Positions 1-6,337 of a stretch of 8,216 nucleotides of DNA are shown here, in pieces. The notes beneath the pieces are model-generated. The model saw nothing but the letters and a program-made list of their open reading frames with translations. It was not told the origin of the DNA and made no database searches. Position 1 is the stretch's first letter; each line of letters opens with the position of its first letter. The DNA is from Clostridiales bacterium (GTDB lineage: Bacteria > Bacillota > Clostridia > Oscillospirales > Oscillospiraceae). The translations under genes were made by a program, and so were the position numbers. The stretch spans positions 1 to 8,216 of the forward strand of contig DQIA01000079.1 of the NCBI GenBank assembly GCA_003525905.1, read 5' to 3'.

Positions 1-28
1 CCCTTCGCACGTTTGCGAGCCGAGCGGT

Positions 29-61
29 ATTTTCTCCGACGTACACGCCGCCGGAGAAAAT
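29..61. repeat. Inverted repeat, 10-bp arms
   Basis: ATTTTCTCCG at 29-38 is the exact reverse complement of CGGAGAAAAT at 52-61, with a 13-base centre. The outer pairs are T-A on the 5' side and A-T on the 3' side whichever strand is read, so there is no U-tract and it does not look like an intrinsic terminator. It lies in the non-coding left flank (1-187), where I see no gene. It could be an operator, a processed RNA stem or part of a repeat that continues left of the window. The structure is seen directly; any role is unknown. Confidence 0.6.
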
Positions 62-74
62 GATTCCTATTTTC

Positions 75-94
75 TTTGCGCTTGCGAGCGCAAA
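75..94. repeat. Small hairpin, 8-bp stem with TGCG loop
   Basis: TTTGCGCT at 75-82 pairs exactly with AGCGCAAA at 87-94 around a four-base loop. No T-run follows on either strand. The octamer TTGCGAGC occurs here (82-89) and again at 13-20, so this flank is rich in short related words. It may be part of a longer 3' structure of a gene lying left of the window. Function unknown. Confidence 0.5.
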
Positions 95-108
95 CTCTGC
101 GAGGCTTT

Positions 109-151
109 CCTTCCCTCTGCAACCTTCGGCTGAGCATGTTTTTCGACAGTC
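109..151 (-). repeat. Dispersed repeat, copy 1
   Basis: Read on the minus strand from 151 down to 109, this 43-base stretch starts GACTGTCGAAAA. It aligns without gaps to 6772-6814 on the plus strand; by eye I count about 33 identical bases of 43. On the plus strand its edge reads TTTTTCGACAGTCTG (139-153), a word that recurs in variant form at 8149-8163. Two non-coding sites sharing this much ungapped similarity suggest a dispersed intergenic element rather than chance. No coding potential is evident. Confidence 0.5.
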
Positions 152-154
152 TGG

Positions 155-199
155 CGGACAGCCCGCCTTGCGGCGGGCCGTCCGGCTTTATTTTATTTT
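155..199 (+). terminator. Strong intrinsic terminator (plus strand)
   Basis: CGGAC (155-159) pairs with GTCCG (180-184), and GCCCGCC (161-167) pairs with GGCGGGC (172-178) around a TTGC loop, with one A/C mismatch (160/179). The stem is followed by GC and then TTTATTTTATTTT (187-199). The T-run lies on the plus strand only, so this should stop transcripts arriving from a plus-strand gene left of the window. It overlaps the stop codon of the minus-strand gene ending at 188, and for that operon the hairpin may protect the 3' end even though no T-run follows it in that direction. Confidence 0.85.
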
Positions 200-661
200 G
201 CGGCGCTTGCCCGTCATGGACTCGACCGCAAGGCGGAACACCCGCGTGTGCGCCACGGACGCACGGTCAAAGGCAAAGTCCGGGCGGCCGTAGTGCGCCA
301 TCAGGCACTGCAGCGCTGCCTCGCGCTCCGCCTCCGGGACCGTCTCGAGCCGCCCGCGGCCGATGACGCTCTCATAGGCCATGGTGCACATGCCCTTTGC
401 TTCATCGGTGCAGAGCATGTGGCCGCAGTCCATCTCAAACGTCGCGCGCGGGTCCCGCTCCATGCGGTCATATTTCGTTCCGGTCAGCGCACCGTGGAAC
501 AGCAGATACAGCGTGCCTTCCCGCTCCTCCATGCCGAAATTCAGCGGCACGACATAGGGATAGCCGCTTTCGTCATTCAGGGCAAGGCGGCAGACGTCAC
601 AGCGCGCCATGACGTCCAGCAGCTCCTGCCGGTCTGTGATCTCCCGGTCTGTTCTTCGCAT
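188..661 (-). CDS. NimA-like pyridoxamine 5'-phosphate oxidase-fold protein
   Basis: A 157-residue protein, a usual length for the NimA-like branch of the split-barrel flavin-binding (PNPOx) family. Family features seen: an N-terminal MRRTDREITD stretch, CRLALND (24-30), PYVVPLNFG (35-43), the LYLLFHGA segment with His56, TKYDRMERDP (62-71), YESVIGRGR (96-104), and a final SMTGKR. Homologues bind FMN or a related cofactor. Nim proteins are linked to nitroimidazole resistance, but most chromosomal relatives have no proven substrate, so resistance should not be assumed. It is the last gene of the prmA operon. Its ribosome binding site, AGGAGGG (complement of 668-674), ends 6 bases before the ATG and overlaps the stop codon (674-676) of the gene before it, implying translational coupling. 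Family call firm; reaction unknown. Confidence 0.85.
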   Translation of the reverse strand: MRRTDREITDRQELLDVMARCDVCRLALNDESGYPYVVPLNFGMEEREGTLYLLFHGALTGTKYDRMERDPRATFEMDCGHMLCTDEAKGMCTMAYESVIGRGRLETVPEAEREAALQCLMAHYGRPDFAFDRASVAHTRVFRLAVESMTGKRRKIK

Positions 662-673
662 TCTCGTCCCTCC

Positions 674-1687
674 TCAGGAATTCAGCAGCGGCCGCAGCAC
701 GGCGCGCTCGTCGAAGCGCGTGTCCTTCGAGTTGACCAGGAACACGAGCTCCGTCAGATTTTCCGCGCTGCCATAGGCCTGCGCGAATTTTTCGATCTTC
801 GAGCCGTCCACATCGCGGATATACAGGCGGCCTGTGCAGACGTCGGCCGGGAAGGCCGTGTCGTCCGTCTCAAACGAGATCATGAGATTGCTCCCGGAGA
901 AGAACGTCGTCAGCTCCTGCGCCGCGTCCTGCGTCAGCTCCGCGCCGGACTTTTCGGAATGATAGGAGATGCTGTTGCTCGCCGGGAAACGGAACTCCGA
1001 GAACACGACCTCGCGGAAGCCGCGGCTCGAAAGCTCACGCGCGATCTGCTTGAGGTAGATCATCACGGTCTCGCTCGCTGGGTCAAGCCAGTAGCAGCCG
1101 TTGGAGTCCATCCACAGCACGCCGCTCGAAAGCGGGAGGGCCGCAGCGGAATTGGCCAGCGCAAACGCCGTGTCGCAGAAGGCCGGGACCTCCGCAATGA
1201 GGTAATAGCCGTGCTGGCTGAGCCATTCGATGAGGGAATCTACGGCCGCCGTATCGACGTCCGCCAGCTCCGCGCCGTCGATGGAGCTGGAATAGTAAAA
1301 ATTGCCAAACGTGCTCTTGAGCTGCAGCAGAACGGCACAGGCCCCCTGCTGCTCGAGCGCCGCGCGCACGGCCTCGGGGTCGCGCAGCATCTGCGTCGTG
1401 ACATATACGCCGCCGAGGTCGGTGATCCGGTCCGAGCCGGGCTGCGCCTCGTCATAGACGATCTGCGCGTCCGAGACCTCCGGCAGCGCCGCCGTCGCGC
1501 CCGTGCCGTCCGGATCCTGCGCGTTTTTCTTCAGGGAGAGGTGCGCGCCGTCGCGGTCATAGGTGACATAAGGCTCAAGGTACAGCAGCAGCGCCGCGCC
1601 GATGACGATGGCCGCCGCCAGCACGATGCCGAGCACGCGCAGGAGCTTGCGCAGCATCAGGCGCCTGCGGTAGGAAAGGCGGGGCAT
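674..1687 (-). CDS. Membrane-anchored glycoside-hydrolase-like (DUF4015-type) protein
   Basis: A 337-residue protein with an Arg-rich N-terminus, then a single hydrophobic segment at about residues 16-37, so most of it should lie outside the membrane. There is no lipobox cysteine. The rest reads like the putative glycoside hydrolase family DUF4015, a TIM-barrel type: GGVYVTTQML (92-101) as first strand, a KSTFGNFYY segment (124-132), LIAEVPAF (163-170), YWLDPASE (199-206) and EVVFSEFRFP (226-235). In the family the last motif is usually of the form F-D-Y-x-R-F-P; here Ser230-Glu231 stand where Asp-Tyr is expected, so activity may be altered or lost. It starts 1 base after the prmA stop, with GGGGGAG (complement of 1695-1701) 7 bases upstream of the ATG. 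Substrate unknown. The family assignment comes from remembered motif patterns, not a search. Confidence 0.65.
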   Translation of the reverse strand: MPRLSYRRRLMLRKLLRVLGIVLAAAIVIGAALLLYLEPYVTYDRDGAHLSLKKNAQDPDGTGATAALPEVSDAQIVYDEAQPGSDRITDLGGVYVTTQMLRDPEAVRAALEQQGACAVLLQLKSTFGNFYYSSSIDGAELADVDTAAVDSLIEWLSQHGYYLIAEVPAFCDTAFALANSAAALPLSSGVLWMDSNGCYWLDPASETVMIYLKQIARELSSRGFREVVFSEFRFPASNSISYHSEKSGAELTQDAAQELTTFFSGSNLMISFETDDTAFPADVCTGRLYIRDVDGSKIEKFAQAYGSAENLTELVFLVNSKDTRFDERAVLRPLLNS

Positions 1688-1688
1688 C

Positions 1689-2666
1689 TCAGCGCTCCCC
1701 CAGGCGCGCCGTCAGGCCACACCATTCACCCTCGTGCGCCGCATGGACGATCTCCAGCCCGGCCGCAGCAAGCGCCGCGCGCACGTCGTCCTCCCGCGTC
1801 GTGAGGATGCCGCTGCAGACGAACGCCGCATCCGGCCGCATGAGCTTCGGCACAACGGGCGCAAGACGGATGATGACATCCGCCACGATGTTGGCGCACA
1901 CGATGTCAAAGCCGTCTCCCGCCAGCGCCTGCAGAAAATCCGCATCCTCGACGACGTCGCCCGTCCGCGCCGTGAAGCGGTCCGGGCCGAAGCCGTTCTG
2001 CGCCGCATTTGCCGCGGCGATATGCTCCGCGCTCGGATCGATATCGACGCCGACGGCGCTTGCCGCGCCGAGCCGCAGGGCACTGACGGAAAGGATGCCG
2101 CTGCCGCTGCCGAGGTCTGCCACGCGCTCTCCGCCGTGGAGGAGCGACTCGAGCGCGCGCATGCAAAGCTGCGTCGAGGCATGCTCGCCTGTGCCGAACG
2201 TCAGGCCGAGATCGAGGATCACGGGCAGACGGCCCTGCAGGTCGTCGACCGTCATCCACTGCGGAACGACGAGCAGGCGCTCACCCACTGGCAGGGGGCG
2301 GTAGTTCTGTTTCCAGGAATTGGCCCAGTCCTCGTCCGGGATGCGGTCGAGCGCCAGCGTCAGCGGGCCGAATTCACAGGCCGGATAGCGGCTGGGCAGC
2401 TCCGCGAGCAGGGCACGCAGCTCTGCAAGCTGAGCCTCCGCAGTCTCCTCAGGCAGGTACAGGCGCACCTGCGACAGGTCGCGCATCCGCGCGGCAAGCT
2501 TTTCATCCACATAATCCCAATAGGCGCGCGCGCCGTCGAGGAACTGGCGGAACTGTTCGCTGTCATCGATGACGAAGCTGTCAAACCCGGCCTCCGTCAG
2601 CTCGGCGCACAGAAGATCGATGCCGCCGGACGCCGTGCGGATGGTCACTTCAAGCCACTGTTCCAT
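1689..2666 (-). CDS. prmA: Ribosomal protein L11 methyltransferase PrmA
   Basis: PrmA is a cytoplasmic SAM-dependent enzyme that methylates amino groups of ribosomal protein L11. From the chosen start it is 325 residues, slightly longer than the roughly 290-310 typical of the family. An N-terminal L11-recognition domain (about 1-110) is followed by a Rossmann methyltransferase domain. Seen: LDLGLTFGTGEHAST (151-165, matching the family's FGTGxHPTT with Ala for Pro), the SAM-binding DLGSGSGILS (184-193), acidic VDID (207-210) and the catalytic-region ANIVADV (258-264). An upstream in-frame ATG at 2672 abuts GGAGGG (complement of 2673-2678) with no spacing, while the ATG at 2666 sits 6 bases from it, so I take 2666. 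It is the first gene of a three-gene minus-strand operon with its own promoter. Family identity firm. Confidence 0.95.
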   Translation of the reverse strand: MEQWLEVTIRTASGGIDLLCAELTEAGFDSFVIDDSEQFRQFLDGARAYWDYVDEKLAARMRDLSQVRLYLPEETAEAQLAELRALLAELPSRYPACEFGPLTLALDRIPDEDWANSWKQNYRPLPVGERLLVVPQWMTVDDLQGRLPVILDLGLTFGTGEHASTQLCMRALESLLHGGERVADLGSGSGILSVSALRLGAASAVGVDIDPSAEHIAAANAAQNGFGPDRFTARTGDVVEDADFLQALAGDGFDIVCANIVADVIIRLAPVVPKLMRPDAAFVCSGILTTREDDVRAALAAAGLEIVHAAHEGEWCGLTARLGER

Positions 2667-2672
2667 GTTCAT

Positions 2673-2678
2673 CCCTCC
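2673..2678 (-). promoter_or_regulatory. Ribosome binding site deciding the prmA start
   Basis: CCCTCC on the plus strand is GGAGGG on the coding strand. It directly touches the ATG at 2672 but lies 6 bases before the ATG at 2666. Only the second spacing is workable, which shortens PrmA by two residues compared with the longest reading. Confidence 0.8.
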
Positions 2679-2701
2679 ATAAATACAAATTACTTCTCCC
2701 T

Positions 2702-2730
2702 ATTCTACAGGATTCCGTCCGGAATAACAA
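2702..2730 (-). promoter_or_regulatory. Sigma-A-like promoter for the prmA operon
   Basis: On the minus strand, TTGTTA (complement of 2725-2730) and TAGAAT (complement of 2702-2707) are separated by exactly 17 bases. They match the -35 and -10 consensus at 4 of 6 and 5 of 6 positions. Transcription should begin around 2695, giving a leader of about 25-30 bases before the prmA start. The 14-bp palindrome at 2712-2725 fills most of the spacer. Confidence 0.7.
2712..2725. promoter_or_regulatory. Palindrome in the prmA promoter spacer, possible operator
   Basis: ATTCCG-TC-CGGAAT is a perfect 6-bp inverted repeat around a 2-bp centre. It lies between the -10 and -35 boxes of the prmA promoter (its last base overlaps the -35 box) and about 25 bp from the -35 region of the opposing promoter. 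A dimeric repressor bound here would block prmA transcription. The symmetry is visible; a regulator is inferred and none is encoded in this window. Confidence 0.4.
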
Positions 2731-2749
2731 GCGAAATCTTTTTGCGGCT

Positions 2750-2778
2750 CTTTCATTTCCGGGAAAAACGTGTATAAT
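2750..2778 (+). promoter_or_regulatory. Sigma-A-like promoter for the M16/lgt operon
   Basis: A perfect TATAAT at 2773-2778 lies 34 bases before the start codon at 2812. The best -35 at 17-base spacing is CTTTCA (2750-2755), only 3 of 6 to consensus. Expected transcription start is about 2785, leaving a short leader that carries the ribosome binding site AAAAAGGA (2795-2802). Confidence 0.7.
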
Positions 2779-2811
2779 AAAGGCAAACACGCTGAAAAAG
2801 GATGAATGCCC

Positions 2812-4077
2812 ATGATCGAAACGATCGAGCTGGCCGCAGGCGTTACCCTGCTGGCCGTGCAGACCGAGAAATTCAAGTCCGGCTGCTTTAGCTTCAACCT
2901 GATGCGCCCGCACACGAAGGCCGCCGCCCCGCTCGATGCCCTGCTGCCGAGCGTGCTGCTGCGCGGCTCGGAGCGCTGGCCGGATATGCGCGCCATCTCG
3001 ATGCGCCTTGACGAGCTGTACGGCGCAACGCTCGGCACGCTCGTCCGCCTGCGCGGCGAAACGAAGCTGACCGGCTTTTACGCTGATTTTATTGAAGAGG
3101 CCTTTCTCCCGGCGGGCGAAGCCGTCTTTGCCCCGATGGTGGAGTTTTTCCGCGACATTCTGTTCCATCCCGCGCTGGAAAACGGCCTGCTGAACGCCCG
3201 CTATGTCGAGAGCGAAAAGCAGAACCTGATCCACGCCATCGAGTCCGCGCAGAACGACAAGCGCGTCTACGCCGCCATGCGCATGCGCCGGATCATGTGC
3301 GAGGGCGAAGCCGCCAGCATCCCCCGCCTCGGCTATGCTGAGGACGTCGCCGCGATCACGCCGGAGGCCCTGACGGCGCACTGGCGCACGGTGCTGCGCA
3401 CCGCTCCCATCATGCTGTTCTACGCAGGCCGCCGCACGCCGCAGGAGGCCGCCGCCCTGTTCCGTCCGCTGTTTGACGGACTGGAGCGTGACCCCGTCTC
3501 TCCCCCGCCGACGGTCGTGCGCCGAAGCGCGGAGACCGTGCGCGAGGTTACGGAGTCCATGGATGTCACGCAGGGCAAGCTCGTCATCGGCATGCGTACC
3601 GGCATCACCGCCTCCGACCCGGACTATCCCGCCCTCGTGCTGCTCAACTCCGTCTACGGCAGCGGCGTGACGAGCAAGCTGTTCGTGAATGTCCGCGAAA
3701 AGCGCTCACTGTGCTACTATGCCTCATCCGCCGTTGAGAAGTTCAAGGGTCTGATGATCGTGTCGTCCGGTATCTCGTTTGATCAGTATGAAACGGCACG
3801 CGACGCCATTCTGGCCGAGCTGGACGCCTGCCGCCGCGGTGAGATCACGCAGGAAGAGCTGGAATCCGCCCGCCGCTCGCTGATCTCCGCTGTCCGCGCC
3901 GGGCTGGACACGCCCGCCGCGCTCGACGACTGGTATATCGGCATGTCCATCGAGCCGTGCGACGACCCCGAGACCATGCTGCAGAAGCTCCCCGCCCTGA
4001 CGGTCGAAGATGTCGTGCGCGCAGCCCGGCGCATCACCACGGACACGATCTATTTCCTGAAGGGAGACGAAGCATGA
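2812..4077 (+). CDS. ymfF: M16 family non-catalytic subunit, YmfF/YfmF-like
   Basis: A 421-residue protein with the two-lobed layout of M16 (insulinase/pitrilysin) subunits. The zinc motif HxxEH is absent: where it belongs, the protein reads LLPSVLLRGS (44-53), so it cannot bind catalytic zinc. The M16 C-terminal signature survives as FVNVREKRSLCYY (291-303). This matches the YmfF/YfmF family, annotated in Firmicutes as associated with 5-aminopentanol modification of elongation factor EF-P; what these proteins do biochemically is unclear. Its partner follows with a 4-base ATGA overlap, as expected for subunits of one heterodimer. An alternative ATG at 2806 lies only 3 bases from AAAAAGGA, whereas 2812 is 9 bases away, so 2812 is preferred with modest certainty; it would remove Met-Pro. 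First gene of the plus-strand operon. Confidence 0.85.
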   Translation: MIETIELAAGVTLLAVQTEKFKSGCFSFNLMRPHTKAAAPLDALLPSVLLRGSERWPDMRAISMRLDELYGATLGTLVRLRGETKLTGFYADFIEEAFLPAGEAVFAPMVEFFRDILFHPALENGLLNARYVESEKQNLIHAIESAQNDKRVYAAMRMRRIMCEGEAASIPRLGYAEDVAAITPEALTAHWRTVLRTAPIMLFYAGRRTPQEAAALFRPLFDGLERDPVSPPPTVVRRSAETVREVTESMDVTQGKLVIGMRTGITASDPDYPALVLLNSVYGSGVTSKLFVNVREKRSLCYYASSAVEKFKGLMIVSSGISFDQYETARDAILAELDACRRGEITQEELESARRSLISAVRAGLDTPAALDDWYIGMSIEPCDDPETMLQKLPALTVEDVVRAARRITTDTIYFLKGDEA

Positions 4078-5363
4078 CACTGCATGAATTCCCGCGCCTC
4101 GGCGAGCGCTATTGGGAGCAGCGGCTAGAAAACGGCCTGCTCCTCCGCGTCGTCCCGAAGCCCGGCTTTGCCCGCAGCTACGCCTTCCTCGGCGTGGACT
4201 ACGGCTCCGTCGACACGTCCTTCACGCGCGGCGGCATCCCCTGCCGCACGCCGGACGGCGTGGCGCACTATCTGGAGCACAAGATGTTCGATCTGCCGGA
4301 GGACAACGCGATGAACCTCTTCGCGGCCCACGGCGGCTATCCGAACGCCTTCACCGGCTATGCCATGACGGCCTATTATTTCGACTGCACCGAGCAGTTC
4401 GCCGAAAATCTCCGTATCCTGCTGCGCATGGTGCTCACGCCGTGGTTCCCGGCGGAGAGCGTGGAAAAGGAGCGCGGCATCATCGCCCAGGAGATCCGCA
4501 TGTATGAGGACAGCGCCGACTCCCGTGCCTATGAGGACCTGTTCGGGGCGATGTTTGCGCATCACCCCATCCGCGTTCCGATCGCCGGAACGGTCGAATC
4601 CATCGGCGAGATCACCCCGCAGGTCCTGCAGGACTGCCATGCGGCATTCTACGCGCCCGCAAATCTCATGCTCTGCGTAACGGGCGATGTCGACCCTGCG
4701 CTGGTGGAGGAGATCGCCCGTGCGGAGTCCGCAAACGCCCATGCAGAGCCGGTCCCCGTGCGGGACTACGGCCCGGCCGAGGCCATGACCTGCCCGACAA
4801 AGCGCACGGTCCGGCATATGGAGATCGCCATGCCGACGTTCTGCCTCGGCTTCAAATGTGAGCCGCCCGCCCGCGGGCTGGAGTCCATGCGCCGTGAGAT
4901 CATTGGCGATCTGGCTGCCGAAATTCTCGTGGGCGAATCCTCGGCGCTCTACACGCGCCTGTATGACGAGGGCCTCATCAATTCGGACTTTTCCGCCGGA
5001 TATGAGAGCGTGCGCGATGCCTGCCTGTTCAGCGCGGGCGGCGACAGCCGCGACCCGGACGCCGTGCTCCGTGCCATTCTGGACGAGGCGCAGCGCCTGT
5101 CCTGCGAGGGCTTTGACCGCGCGCTGTTTGACCGGCTCATCCGCTCGTCGCTCGGCCGCCGCACCCGCGACCTTGACAGCTTTGAAAGTGTGTGCTACCG
5201 TATGTGTGCCTACCACTTCGACGGCGTGGATTACTTCTCCTTCCCGGAGGCCTACGCTTCCGTCACGCCCGAGGACGTGCTGCAATTCATCCGGCAGGTC
5301 ATCCGTCCGGAGCGCGCCGCGCTCAGCATCATTCTTCCCAATGAAAGTGAGGAATCCGCATGA
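4074..5363 (+). CDS. ymfH: M16 family zinc metallopeptidase, YmfH/YfmH-like
   Basis: A 429-residue protein carrying the inverted zinc motif H65-Y-L-E68-H69 of M16 peptidases. A downstream glutamate in GIIAQEIRMYED, Glu140, is the likely third zinc ligand, 71 residues after the motif. A second M16 lobe contains SSALYTRLYDEGLI. It is expected to be the active half of a heterodimer with the preceding inactive subunit, acting on small proteins or peptides; the pair resembles YmfF/YmfH of Bacillus, linked by annotation to EF-P modification. No signal peptide, so cytoplasmic. The start at 4074 overlaps the previous stop (ATGA) and has AGGGAG (4061-4066) 7 bases upstream. The frame is open further upstream to 3957, but that part lies inside the previous gene and is not used. 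It ends in another ATGA overlap with lgt. Confidence 0.9.
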   Translation: MTLHEFPRLGERYWEQRLENGLLLRVVPKPGFARSYAFLGVDYGSVDTSFTRGGIPCRTPDGVAHYLEHKMFDLPEDNAMNLFAAHGGYPNAFTGYAMTAYYFDCTEQFAENLRILLRMVLTPWFPAESVEKERGIIAQEIRMYEDSADSRAYEDLFGAMFAHHPIRVPIAGTVESIGEITPQVLQDCHAAFYAPANLMLCVTGDVDPALVEEIARAESANAHAEPVPVRDYGPAEAMTCPTKRTVRHMEIAMPTFCLGFKCEPPARGLESMRREIIGDLAAEILVGESSALYTRLYDEGLINSDFSAGYESVRDACLFSAGGDSRDPDAVLRAILDEAQRLSCEGFDRALFDRLIRSSLGRRTRDLDSFESVCYRMCAYHFDGVDYFSFPEAYASVTPEDVLQFIRQVIRPERAALSIILPNESEESA

Positions 5364-6331
5364 ATATCTTCTTAACCAGTCCCATCAGCTTCCCCGGGCT
5401 CGGCATTGAGGGCATTGATCCGCCCGACGGCTTCTGCATCCCGGGAACAAACTTCGAGATCAAATTCTACGGCGTCATCATCGCCATCGGCGTGCTGCTC
5501 GCCGTGACGTACTGCCTGCGCCGGGCCAAGCAGTTCGGCGTCACGCAGGACGACATTCTCAATCTCGTGCTCATCTGCCTGCCGTCCGCCATCGTCGGCG
5601 CGCGCCTGTACTACGTCGTGTTCGAGTGGGACCAGTTCTTCGGCCCCGGCATCCCGTGGTACCGCTTTCTCGACATCCGCAGCGGCGGCCTTGCCATCTA
5701 TGGCGGCGTCATTGGCGCGGTGCTCGGCATGCTGATCTATACCCGTGTTCGGAAGCTCAAAATTTTTCCCTTCCTCGACCTGACCGGCATCGGTCTGCTG
5801 CTCGGGCAGGCCATCGGCCGCTGGGGCAACTTCTTCAACCGAGAGGCCCACGGCGGCGTGACGACCTGCTTCCTTCGCATGGGCCTGGTTGAGAACGGTG
5901 CGCTGCAGTATTTCCACCCGACGTTCCTCTATGAGTCCGTCTGGAACCTGACCGGCTTTGTCGTGCTGCACTTCCTGTCAAAGAAGCGCAAATTCGACGG
6001 TCAGATGTTCCTTGCATATCTCGCATGGTACGGCGCAGGGCGCATGGTCATCGAGGGCCTGCGCACGGACAGCCTGTGGCTCGGCCCGGTCCGTGTCAGC
6101 CAGCTGCTTGCAGCCGTGACCATGCTGCTGGCGCTTGGCATTCTGCTGTATCATGCTATTTTCGTCAGGCACGACCCCGCGAAGATGCAGGTCAACCGCA
6201 TGGCGGCTGCCGAGGCCGCAGAGACGCAGCCCGAGGAAGGCGCCGAGCCGTCCGGGGAAGCGTCTGAGCAGGAGGACGAGGCATCCGAAGAATCCGAAGA
6301 ATCCATTGGACCAGATGAATCAAAGGAGTGA
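5360..6331 (+). CDS. lgt: Prolipoprotein diacylglyceryl transferase
   Basis: Lgt moves a diacylglyceryl group from phosphatidylglycerol to the lipobox cysteine of prolipoproteins at the outer face of the membrane. The 323-residue protein has multiple hydrophobic segments and the family signatures: SGGLAIYGGVIG (108-119), GQAIGRWGNFFNREAHG (149-165, with essential Arg153), HPTFLYE (186-192) and EGLRTDSL (232-239). In E. coli the first motif carries His103; Tyr114 occupies that place here, which I recall as common in Firmicutes. An acidic, Ser/Glu-rich tail (about 283-323) follows the last membrane segment and is an extension beyond the usual enzyme. The gene overlaps the upstream peptidase by ATGA, so it is translationally coupled, and it ends 6 bases before the next ORF. 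Confidence 0.95.
   Translation: MNIFLTSPISFPGLGIEGIDPPDGFCIPGTNFEIKFYGVIIAIGVLLAVTYCLRRAKQFGVTQDDILNLVLICLPSAIVGARLYYVVFEWDQFFGPGIPWYRFLDIRSGGLAIYGGVIGAVLGMLIYTRVRKLKIFPFLDLTGIGLLLGQAIGRWGNFFNREAHGGVTTCFLRMGLVENGALQYFHPTFLYESVWNLTGFVVLHFLSKKRKFDGQMFLAYLAWYGAGRMVIEGLRTDSLWLGPVRVSQLLAAVTMLLALGILLYHAIFVRHDPAKMQVNRMAAAEAAETQPEEGAEPSGEASEQEDEASEESEESIGPDESKE
6283..6304 (+). repeat. 9-bp tandem repeat in the lgt 3' end
   Basis: ATCCGAAGA is repeated twice in direct succession (6283-6291, 6292-6300), followed by a partial third unit ATCC. It encodes the Ser-Glu-Glu repeats of the Lgt acidic tail. The 9-base period keeps the frame, so copy number could change the tail length without disrupting the gene. 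Confidence 0.7.
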
Positions 6332-6337
6332 TCTTTT

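Noticed and set aside
60..366. Two short overlapping plus-strand frames in the left flank
   Set aside because: They cross the strong terminator hairpin and the opposing gene, and no ribosome binding site or domain supports them.
188..661. Calling the PNPOx-fold gene a nitroimidazole resistance determinant
   Set aside because: The fold and motifs fit the NimA-like branch, but most chromosomal relatives are not shown to confer resistance and nothing in the context supports it.
248..1804. A 518-codon open frame on the plus strand across the minus-strand operon
   Set aside because: It is antisense to three well-supported genes with recognised motifs, its translation is Arg/Ala/His-rich without any domain, and it has no suitable ribosome binding site. 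High GC at third positions makes such shadow frames common here.
1734..2777. A 347-codon plus-strand frame antisense to prmA
   Set aside because: It lies opposite clear PrmA motifs and runs across the divergent promoter region; the translation is low-complexity basic sequence.
3957..4073. An upstream extension of the second M16 gene
   Set aside because: The frame is open, but it overlaps the end of the first M16 gene by over 100 bases; the ATG at 4074 has a good ribosome binding site and the family's usual N-terminus.
4125..5285. A 386-codon minus-strand frame opposite the M16 peptidase
   Set aside because: The plus strand encodes the intact HxxEH peptidase; the antisense product shows no family features.
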